Of a stretch of 7,569 bases of DNA, positions 1 to 5,294 are shown piece after piece. The notes beneath the pieces were generated by a model. It was not told the DNA's origin. It saw only the letters and a list, made by a program, of their open reading frames with translations, and did no database searches. This DNA is from Waddliaceae bacterium (GTDB taxonomy: Bacteria > Chlamydiota > Chlamydiia > Chlamydiales > SLOH01): contig SLOH01000056.1 of NCBI GenBank assembly GCA_007132595.1, positions 1-7,569 of the forward strand. The letters run 5' to 3'. The stretch's first letter is position 1, and each line of letters begins with the position of its first letter. The position numbers and the translations under genes were made by a program.

Positions 1-680
1 CCCCCGATCTTTTTGTTGTCGTCGCATTCGGCGAGATTTTAAAACAGTTTATTTTAGATATTCCCAAGCTTGCCTGTATTAACGTCCACGCCAGCCTTCT
101 TCCTAAGTATCGAGGAGCCGCTCCCATTCAAACCGCCATTATCCAAGGCGAGTCAGAGACAGGAATTACGATCATGCACATGGTCAAAAAAATGGATGCC
201 GGGAATATGATCGCGATGCAAAAGACTCCAATCACGCCCGAAGAGACTTTTGGAGAGGTTCAGGATCGTCTCTGTACAATCGGGTCTGATCTGCTGATTG
301 AAGTGATCCACCGTTTTGCAAAAGAAAAAGAGATTGTCGGCACTCCTCAGGACCATGACGCTGCCACATTCGCCCCTAAAATTGAGCCACAGGACTGCCG
401 CATTGATTGGACTTTGCCGGCAACATCCATTCACAATCTCATTCGCGGTGTCAATCCATACCCGGGCGCTTTTACTGAAGTCAAAGTCAAAGGGCAACTT
501 CAGCGCATCAAAATTTTGCGTTCGCAAATCGTGACTAAAACCAGTCAAAACCCACTGGTCATCCCTTGCGGTGAAGGGGCAATTCAGATTCTTGAGCTGC
601 AGCCCCCGGGAAAAAAAGTCATGAAAGTAGAGGACTTTTTGCGCGGAACACCTGAAGATCAGCTTGAATTTCTAATTTAA
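1..680 (+). CDS. fmt: Methionyl-tRNA formyltransferase, C-terminal 225 residues (5' end outside window)
   Basis: The protein formylates the methionine on initiator tRNA using 10-formyl-tetrahydrofolate in the cytoplasm, making fMet-tRNA for translation initiation. The reading frame is open from base 3 and has no start in the window; an internal ATG at 174 is not the start, because conserved sequence runs upstream of it. Bases 81-120 encode the catalytic segment NVHASLLPKYRGAAP (the Asn and His of the formyltransferase active site), and MDAGNM near base 193 carries the catalytic Asp. The C-terminal OB-like FMT_C domain starts around base 400 (IDWTLPA, then GVNPYPGAF) and ends with the typical PPGKKVMKVEDFLRG. 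Compared with the usual length of about 315 residues, roughly 90 N-terminal residues are missing because of the window edge, not truncation of the gene. It ends in TAA at 678-680, 37 bases before the next gene on the same strand, so co-transcription is likely. Confidence 0.97.
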   Translation, partial: PDLFVVVAFGEILKQFILDIPKLACINVHASLLPKYRGAAPIQTAIIQGESETGITIMHMVKKMDAGNMIAMQKTPITPEETFGEVQDRLCTIGSDLLIEVIHRFAKEKEIVGTPQDHDAATFAPKIEPQDCRIDWTLPATSIHNLIRGVNPYPGAFTEVKVKGQLQRIKILRSQIVTKTSQNPLVIPCGEGAIQILELQPPGKKVMKVEDFLRGTPEDQLEFLI

Positions 681-707
681 ATTTGTTATTACATTAGGCT
701 GTTTTTT

Positions 708-713
708 AAGGGA
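708..713 (+). promoter_or_regulatory. Ribosome binding site of the Inc-like gene
   Basis: AAGGGA lies four bases upstream of the ATG at 718 and supports that start. No convincing promoter was seen in the 37-base gap after fmt, so the gene is probably read from the fmt transcript. Confidence 0.6.
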
Positions 714-717
714 TCTT

Positions 718-1299
718 ATGAATATTCCGACAAGTATCGCATCTTATCCACTGCAAACGGCTTTCCAAGGCTCACAGCAGCTTGAACACGCATGCTCGCT
801 ATTACGCGGCACTTGGTGCTTTGGGTGGGGTGTTCGTGAGTTTGTAATGTCCACCTCGCACCTCTCAGCTTACAGGCGTGACCTGTCAGAGCGCGTTCAC
901 AACCTGTTTTCTCATCATCTTGCTCAAGGCGCTTGGTTTCTTCTTACCGGCTCATGCAGTATGCTGACCTCTCTTCATCATTTTAAAGTGATTAATCTCG
1001 GTCTTGCTTTCACTCCACTTCTTTTTGTCGGTGGACTTAGCTTTATTATGGCGCAAATCCAAAATTTTTCTCAAAGTTTCCAAAGATATCAAAACGCGCG
1101 CGAAGCTTGTGATACGCGCGAAATGAAATTTGCAGTGATCAGCATGATCAGCTCGACCGCCTACCTCTTTATGGCTCTGATTTCCGCTTTTGGCGCTCCT
1201 TTTGCCATCACTTGTTTATTGGGAGTTTTTGCATTCAATACCGGGATGCTTGAAATTTATATGCAGTGGTACCAGAGCCTTTCAGGTGCGCCTGCTTAA
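718..1299 (+). CDS. Small membrane protein with two hydrophobic hairpins, Inc-like candidate
   Basis: The function is not recognised. The 193-residue product has a polar N-terminus (residues 1-65, no signal peptide), a hydrophobic pair at about 69-87 and 91-113, a charged connector at about 114-136 (QRYQNAREACDTRE), and a second hydrophobic pair at about 137-157 and 159-180. Four membrane segments in two closely spaced hairpins resemble the bilobed hydrophobic domain of chlamydial inclusion membrane proteins, which the type III secretion system inserts into the vacuole membrane. The start ATG has an AAGGGA ribosome site at 708-713, four bases upstream. It follows fmt by 37 bases on the same strand; as recalled, C. 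trachomatis CT529/Cap1 also lies next to fmt, though Cap1 is longer (about 300 residues). A housekeeping inner-membrane protein remains possible. The coding call is firm; the Inc reading is inference from layout and context. Confidence 0.8.
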   Translation: MNIPTSIASYPLQTAFQGSQQLEHACSLLRGTWCFGWGVREFVMSTSHLSAYRRDLSERVHNLFSHHLAQGAWFLLTGSCSMLTSLHHFKVINLGLAFTPLLFVGGLSFIMAQIQNFSQSFQRYQNAREACDTREMKFAVISMISSTAYLFMALISAFGAPFAITCLLGVFAFNTGMLEIYMQWYQSLSGAPA

Positions 1300-1301
1300 A
1301 T

Positions 1302-1625
1302 TCAATTGGATTCACTTGAAATCATTTCTTTTTCGCACTCATCCGCACATTTTCGGCACTCTTTTGCGCATTTTTGGCACATCTCATCATTGTACTTTTC
1401 ACACTCCTTTGCGCAAGCATGACACGCCTCTATACAAAGAGAGAGGGTTTGACTTGTCAACTCACCGTTGGTAATGCACTCTTTTGCGCACAAATTGCAA
1501 ATTTCAGAGCACTCCGTGCAGATTTTTAGGCACTTTTCATGAGACTCTTTTCCTAAACAACAATTGTATGCACAATCATTACAAACTTTAAAACATTCTA
1601 AACATTCATCAGTACAACTATTCAT
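1302..1625 (-). CDS. Cysteine-rich four-helix-bundle copper storage protein (Csp/DUF326-like), cytosolic
   Basis: The 107-residue product contains 22 cysteines, mostly spaced CxxC, CxxxC or CxxCxxxC (for example 4, 8, 11, 15, 18 and 83, 86, 90, 93, 97), the layout of the DUF326/Csp family. There the cysteines line the core of a four-helix bundle and bind many Cu(I) ions. CAKEC occurs three times (46-50, 71-75, 86-90), with CADEC at 93-97. There is no Sec or Tat signal, which points to the cytosolic Csp3-like type rather than the exported Csp1 type. The likely role is storing or buffering Cu(I) in the cytoplasm; zinc binding cannot be excluded. The ATG at 1623-1625 has an AAGGTA ribosome site upstream. 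The stop lies 2 bases from the stop of the convergent membrane protein gene. No copper-sensor operator (CueR- or CsoR-type) was recognised upstream, and no copper transporter is in the window. Confidence 0.88.
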   Translation of the reverse strand: MNSCTDECLECFKVCNDCAYNCCLGKESHEKCLKICTECSEICNLCAKECITNGELTSQTLSLCIEACHACAKECEKYNDEMCQKCAKECRKCADECEKEMISSESN

Positions 1626-1755
1626 ACTATTACCTTATAATTTAGTGGTTTTTATTATTTTCGGTCTAAATTTACTAATAGCACGATTTTGTGAAAAAGA
1701 GATATTGGTATTTAAAATCAATTGAATCGGGATGTGTCAGATCTTTCTTAAAGTT
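1626..1755. other. AT-rich intergenic gap between the HEAT-repeat and copper-storage genes
   Basis: These 130 bases separate two minus-strand genes and are more AT-rich than the flanking coding DNA. They should contain the 3' end of the four-gene operon and the promoter of the cysteine-rich gene. No clear hairpin-plus-T-run terminator and no well-spaced -35/-10 pair was found on the minus strand. A 10-base direct repeat, TTTAGTGGTT, sits at 1641-1650 and 1755-1764, the second copy overlapping the end of the HEAT gene. Confidence 0.5.
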
Positions 1756-3438
1756 TTAGTGGTTAAGGCATTGGAGAATGGAGGAGGCCGCTGTAATCTG
1801 TTGCGTGGGCAGCGGCTCTTTCAGAACGTCCACAAGATAGGGGATTGAGCGCTTATCCGCAACTTTGCCAAGTCCCTCAATGATCTGGAGCTTTAAGTCT
1901 CGCTTGGCAGTGGGAAGGTGGGTATGCAAAAGAGTGATCGCCGCCTCGTCCTTGAGTACGGATCCAATGAGGAGAGCGGCTTGAAGGCGAACTTCGAGGC
2001 TTTCGTGATTCAGACATTCCTGAATGGCGTCAATTGAGAGCTCTGCGCCTTCACTTAAAAGCATCGTCAGAGTTAAACTTGTCACAGCAGCCGAACGCTC
2101 TTTTAAAAACTGTTTTAAGGCTTGATGCGCCCATGTACTATCGACAGTTGAAATAAGATTGATGAGTTTGAGGCGAGTGACTTGATTGATAACTTCCGGC
2201 ATATTCAAAAGCGCCTGATCATCGCTAAATTCGCTTGGCACAATCGCAACGCCCACCTCATATGGTCGCGTTGTTAAACGACCCTTAATTTGAGAAAGAC
2301 CTTTTTGAATCGCAGCGCATGCAGACGACACATCCTCTCGCTCGCCAATCAGCCCAACGGCGAGCGTCATTTTTACATACGGATCTTGAGTCTTGTGCAT
2401 AAAGCTGCGCATGGCGGCAGCTCCACTTGGACCTGATCGACTTAAGACCGCTGCCGCTTCTATGCGAACTTCTTGGTTCGGGTGATCAATCCACTTAGAA
2501 AATAATTTCTCTGCTCGAGAGGGCGTTTGCAGGGTGTGTGCCCAAGCAGATAAAATGGCAACACTTGGCACACGGTCACCTAGCCTGTCGATCTTTTGCG
2601 TACTGAGAAGACCGACTGTATGAATCGCAGCGGCTCTCACACTTGGGTGGTAATCATTCATAAGGGGAATGATGTAAGGCAGACTCTCTCGCTGCTCAAA
2701 CGCACGGGCAAGCTGACAGCTAAGGGCTCGCAACCCCGCTCGCTCGCTTTTAGCAAGCCACTCGATCTGATGGACATTGATCTCTTCTGTGAGCGTGATT
2801 GCCGCCTCAATGTTCAGCAAAAGCTCTTCGTGGCTTGTCTGATGTTTGGCCATTTGACCAAGGAGAAAGGGGAGTAGCGGGTCATATTTTGCCTTTGCAA
2901 GCCCCTTGACAAGCGCTTGTCTAACCTCCGGGTTAGTCTCCGTTTGCAGCAGGTTAAACATCTGCTCGTGAATCGTATGGTCGGGGAGGTGAGAGGAAAG
3001 AGACGCTGCAACCTTTCGAATGGTGGCGTTTTTATCCTCTAGCCTTTCGCGTATTAAGACAACTCCTCGACTGTCTTGCGAAAGAACAGAGGCAATTGAG
3101 GCATAGAGTCTGACAAGGGGGGAGGGGGAGTGGTTTCCTTTGCGGATCACCGACCAGGCAATCTCTTCGATGATTTCAAAGTCCTCTTCGATCTCGGGAA
3201 AGCGCGAACGGTACTGAGCGAAAACCTTGAGTGCTTGCTTGACTTGCTCGTCATGGGCCAGCGTCTTTAAGTAGGCTCTCCATCGCTCTTGTGATGATTC
3301 ATCTTCTAAAAGCGCAGATGAGGCAAGCTGGCTTGCATATTTTGTGTCTCCAAGTTGCAGGTGTTTGTAGACCCGCTCGCAAGGATCGGCAAAGCAAAGA
3401 GTGGGGATTAACCACAACAAAAGCTGTTTTCTGCACAT
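1756..3438 (-). CDS. Exported HEAT-repeat protein
   Basis: The specific function is not recognised. The 560-residue product starts with MCRKQLLLWLIPTLCFA, a short signal peptide (basic n-region, hydrophobic core, probable type I cleavage after residue 17 before DP). It is therefore predicted to act in the periplasm or outside the cell. No proper lipobox is present (Leu precedes Cys15). From about residue 100 to the end it consists of repeated helical pairs of the HEAT/PBS-lyase type, for example NPEVRQALVKGLA, HPSVRAAAIHTVGLL, NQEVRIEAAAVLSRSG, SLEVRLQAALLIGSVL and the final DKRSIPYLVDVLKEP. Such superhelices are protein-binding scaffolds without catalysis. It is the last gene of the four-gene minus-strand operon. 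The ATG lies inside the upstream isochorismatase-like gene (31-base overlap) and lacks a clear Shine-Dalgarno; an in-frame stop shortly upstream leaves no other ATG, so translation is probably coupled. Confidence 0.88.
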   Translation of the reverse strand: MCRKQLLLWLIPTLCFADPCERVYKHLQLGDTKYASQLASSALLEDESSQERWRAYLKTLAHDEQVKQALKVFAQYRSRFPEIEEDFEIIEEIAWSVIRKGNHSPSPLVRLYASIASVLSQDSRGVVLIRERLEDKNATIRKVAASLSSHLPDHTIHEQMFNLLQTETNPEVRQALVKGLAKAKYDPLLPFLLGQMAKHQTSHEELLLNIEAAITLTEEINVHQIEWLAKSERAGLRALSCQLARAFEQRESLPYIIPLMNDYHPSVRAAAIHTVGLLSTQKIDRLGDRVPSVAILSAWAHTLQTPSRAEKLFSKWIDHPNQEVRIEAAAVLSRSGPSGAAAMRSFMHKTQDPYVKMTLAVGLIGEREDVSSACAAIQKGLSQIKGRLTTRPYEVGVAIVPSEFSDDQALLNMPEVINQVTRLKLINLISTVDSTWAHQALKQFLKERSAAVTSLTLTMLLSEGAELSIDAIQECLNHESLEVRLQAALLIGSVLKDEAAITLLHTHLPTAKRDLKLQIIEGLGKVADKRSIPYLVDVLKEPLPTQQITAASSILQCLNH

Positions 3439-3968
3439 TTGACAAGACTTGAAATTTGTTTAAAGGATTCATGTTTCGAGTCTTGGATCAGCTCAAATAG
3501 CACCGTCTCTACGCTGCTGACCCGTATTCCTAAGTCGCGCATTTCGGCAATGGCAGTCGAGTAGTCAAAGATCGACCGCGAAGAGATCGCATCGTTGAGA
3601 ACAATTGGGTTATGACCCGCTTCAAAAAGATCTTTAGCTGTCTGCAAGACGCAAACATGCGCCTCAATGCCGACGATGATCCAATTGGGGCGATCAAGTG
3701 CCCGCTTCAGCTCATCGCTGCCCATACAAGAAAAACTTGTCTTTGCAATGGGCGGAGTCGTTAAAGCCCCGGAAATTGCCGGAATTGTCTTTCCAAGCCC
3801 TTCGGGGTACTGTTCGGATGTAATGATGGGCATTTGTAAAATTCTAGCGCCATTAATCACTTTTAGGGCGTTGAGTGCGATATCACACGAGCGTTCCACC
3901 TTTGACATGATGCTCTCTTGCATGTCGATGACTAAAACCCCTGTTTCATTTTTATCCAATTTTGCCAA
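3408..3968 (-). CDS. Isochorismatase-like cysteine hydrolase (TTG start)
   Basis: This 186-residue cytoplasmic enzyme belongs to the isochorismatase-like hydrolase family, whose members cleave isochorismate, nicotinamide or other amides and esters. The catalytic triad can be read directly: Asp15 (VLVIDMQ), Lys76 (IAKTSFSC) and Cys106 (EAHVCVLQT), with the usual non-proline cis-peptide region just before the Cys. The segment TSEQYPEGLG at 50-59 matches the subgroup containing eukaryotic ISOC1/ISOC2 rather than nicotinamidases or true siderophore isochorismatases, so the substrate is unknown. No siderophore genes are nearby. The first codon is TTG, supported by a strong AGGAGG eight bases upstream. 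The gene overlaps the HIT gene by 17 bases and the HEAT gene by 31, implying coupled translation. The family call is strong; the substrate is open. Confidence 0.9.
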   Translation of the reverse strand: MAKLDKNETGVLVIDMQESIMSKVERSCDIALNALKVINGARILQMPIITSEQYPEGLGKTIPAISGALTTPPIAKTSFSCMGSDELKRALDRPNWIIVGIEAHVCVLQTAKDLFEAGHNPIVLNDAISSRSIFDYSTAIAEMRDLGIRVSSVETVLFELIQDSKHESFKQISSLVKCAENSFCCG

Positions 3969-4287
3969 GAGAATGTCCTCCTATTAAGTGAAAGTGCAGG
4001 TGAAAAATTGATTGTCCGGCGGAAGGGCCGACGTTTGTTGTGAGTCTATAACCCGATTCAATATTGAATTGCTTTGCAAGTGTTTGCGCGACCGAGACGA
4101 CTTCTCCGATGATCGGCAGATCTTGGTCCGGGACAGACTGCAGATCTTTGAACTCTTTTTTTGGTATGATCAGAATATGCACAGGAGCTTCGGGGTATTT
4201 ATCTTTGATTGCAAGGATATCCTTATTTTCAAAGACCTTCTCACATGGAATCTCTCCATCAATCATCTGCTTAAAAAGTGTTTTCAT
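3952..4287 (-). CDS. HIT-family (HINT-type) nucleotide hydrolase/transferase
   Basis: This 111-residue cytoplasmic protein has the histidine-triad motif HLHFHLIGG, with His96, His98 (the usual nucleophile) and His100, preceded by Asn85 and GPSAGQS at 87-93. That arrangement is typical of HINT-branch purine nucleoside phosphoramidases, which act on substrates such as AMP-lysine or adenylated intermediates. HILIIPKKEF at 37-46 is the usual central strand, and the N-terminal FKQMIDGEIPCEKVFE is also family-typical. Length fits the family (about 110 to 120). The ATG has a GGAGG site five bases upstream, just after the MYG1 stop; the intergenic gap is 16 bases. The end overlaps the next gene by 17 bases. 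The exact physiological substrate cannot be read from the sequence. Confidence 0.95.
   Translation of the reverse strand: MKTLFKQMIDGEIPCEKVFENKDILAIKDKYPEAPVHILIIPKKEFKDLQSVPDQDLPIIGEVVSVAQTLAKQFNIESGYRLTTNVGPSAGQSIFHLHFHLIGGHSLGKIG
3977..3982 (-). promoter_or_regulatory. Shine-Dalgarno AGGAGG that sets the TTG start, inside the HIT gene
   Basis: On the minus strand AGGAGG is followed by eight bases and TTG at 3968-3966. The same bases form part of the codons ATA GGA GGA for the Ile-Gly-Gly that ends the HIT motif of the upstream gene. It is the strongest ribosome site in the window and decides the start of the isochorismatase-like gene. Confidence 0.8.
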
Positions 4288-4292
4288 TCGAT

Positions 4293-4297
4293 CCTCC
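4293..4297 (-). promoter_or_regulatory. Ribosome binding site of the HIT gene
   Basis: On the minus strand GGAGG sits five bases before the ATG at 4287-4285, within the 16-base gap after the MYG1 stop codon. It confirms the start and shows the HIT gene can be initiated independently. Confidence 0.75.
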
Positions 4298-4303
4298 GAC
4301 CTT

Positions 4304-5176
4304 TTAAGTTCCAGGGATTTGCTTTAGTGCGGCAAGCGCATCATCTTTTGTCTCCCAAACGGAGATGAATCGCCCCTTATGGCAAAAAATCGCCCCTTTG
4401 ATGCCGGTTTTGCGTTGCAGGTCTTCTCCGAGAAGGCCAGCCCAATCTTTGGGTAGCGGGACTCGGACGCTCATTTTGTCCGATGCATCGGGAGGAATTC
4501 CTCTCAGCACCCAGTGTTCCTCAGATGGCATGATGATAAACTGCGCCGGATGGCTCTCTCCACCCAACTGAAAAAAGAGGTCGACCCACGGCACTTTTTT
4601 CTCAAAAATTAAGACCTGTCCTGTTGACTTCATCGCCTCTTCCACAACGTCGCGGCACGATTGAATGTAGTGAAAGCGCTTAAGTGAGCGGTCAATGTGC
4701 TGGCGTGCAAAGGCAACAGCTTCAAAAAATGCCAAGTTCATGGTCTTATCATCGACATCGTATGGAACAGGAACTAGGTTTGCGATGATATGGGAGTAGG
4801 TGCATAGGCCTGCAATTTGCGGATCTTTTCCATTGTCATGAGCATCGACACCTTTGATCAGGCTGTGATTCAGATGCGCATACTCCAACTCGGATAAAAA
4901 GCCCTGATCTTTCAAATATAGCAAGACCATTCCAGCCGAGCTCATGTCTCCATTGTAGTCCGCTTGATGGTGATCGAATCGCTTGCTGCTCGGATCATAG
5001 ATTCCACCTACATCGCAGACAATCTCGCATTTTTCAAGCGTCGCTGGATCACGCGTCCGATAGATCTTACTCTCCTCAATCAGTCCGCAGCGCAAGAGAA
5101 GAGCGCAAGCGGTGACCTCATCGGCATGAAATCCGCTATCGTGAGTACCGAAACTTTTGGGCTCAATTTCATTCAT
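4304..5176 (-). CDS. MYG1-family DHH-like phosphoesterase/exonuclease
   Basis: The 290-residue product belongs to the MYG1 family (UPF0160, often labelled metal-dependent protein hydrolase), a relative of DHH phosphoesterases. Human MYG1 is described as a 3'-5' RNA exonuclease; transferring that activity here is inference. Metal-binding motifs can be read in order: THDSGFHADE at 11-20 (His12, His17, Asp19), CDVGG at 54-58 (Asp55), FDHHQ at 67-71 (the DHH signature), and VDAHDNG at 110-116. The C-terminal half ends with the characteristic GAIFCHKGRFISVW near residues 259-272. Length fits a bacterial member without the eukaryotic targeting peptide. It is the first gene of the four-gene minus-strand operon and diverges from uvrC across about 100 bases. 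The ATG at 5176-5174 has only a weak AGAG upstream. Confidence 0.92.
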   Translation of the reverse strand: MNEIEPKSFGTHDSGFHADEVTACALLLRCGLIEESKIYRTRDPATLEKCEIVCDVGGIYDPSSKRFDHHQADYNGDMSSAGMVLLYLKDQGFLSELEYAHLNHSLIKGVDAHDNGKDPQIAGLCTYSHIIANLVPVPYDVDDKTMNLAFFEAVAFARQHIDRSLKRFHYIQSCRDVVEEAMKSTGQVLIFEKKVPWVDLFFQLGGESHPAQFIIMPSEEHWVLRGIPPDASDKMSVRVPLPKDWAGLLGEDLQRKTGIKGAIFCHKGRFISVWETKDDALAALKQIPGT

Positions 5177-5277
5177 AAACTCTGAATTATGTCATAGCTA
5201 AGCTTAAAGAGAAAGACGACATTGCGATTTTAAGAGAAAGTGTCCAAGAAAGGCAAAAATGTTTAAGATTGTATGCA
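5177..5277. promoter_or_regulatory. Divergent promoter region between the MYG1-family operon and uvrC
   Basis: Both flanking genes point outward, so this gap of about 100 bases should hold the promoters of both. On the minus strand CATAAT near 5190 is a possible -10 for the operon, but no good -35 sits at the expected spacing. For uvrC no convincing pair was found. An 8-base palindrome, TAAGCTTA, lies at 5199-5206; it is too short to call an operator. Confidence 0.4.
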
Positions 5278-5294
5278 ATGAGCTTCGATGTTGA
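5259..5294 (+). CDS. Possible 11-codon leader ORF overlapping the uvrC start
   Basis: An ATG at 5259-5261 is preceded five bases upstream by AAAGG (5249-5253), a better ribosome site than any in front of uvrC. It encodes MFKIVCNELRC and stops at TGA 5292-5294, in a different frame from uvrC, overlapping the uvrC ATG at 5278. It may couple or limit uvrC translation, or be a chance ORF. There is no direct evidence of translation. Confidence 0.3.
   Translation: MFKIVCNELRC

Noticed and set aside
153..548. 131-codon open frame on the minus strand inside fmt
   Set aside because: It lies entirely antisense to well-conserved fmt codons, shows no recognisable motif and is explained as a shadow of the real frame.
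1283..1300. Possible terminator hairpin CAGG-TGCG-CCTG at the end of the membrane protein gene
   Set aside because: The stem is only four pairs, lies within coding sequence and is not followed by a T run.
1641..1764. 10-base direct repeat TTTAGTGGTT flanking the gap between HEAT and copper-storage genes
   Set aside because: A match of this length is easily expected by chance in AT-rich DNA; no insertion, attachment site or duplicated gene accompanies it.
3408..3968. Siderophore-type isochorismatase or nicotinamidase
   Set aside because: No siderophore genes are nearby, and the EQYPEGLG segment points to the ISOC-like subgroup; only the general hydrolase family is supported.
4012..4368. 118-codon open frame on the plus strand across the HIT gene and the end of the MYG1-family gene
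   Set aside because: It is antisense to a clear HIT motif and to the MYG1 C-terminus; its sequence has no family features.
5199..5206. Palindrome TAAGCTTA in the divergent promoter region as an operator
   Set aside because: Only eight bases, no second copy, and no alignment with a recognised promoter.
5269..5277. TTG at 5269 as the uvrC start
   Set aside because: It adds only three residues and its nearest ribosome-like site is about 15 bases away. Numbering from the ATG at 5278 puts the four cysteines at 154, 166, 174 and 178, as recalled for E. coli UvrC.
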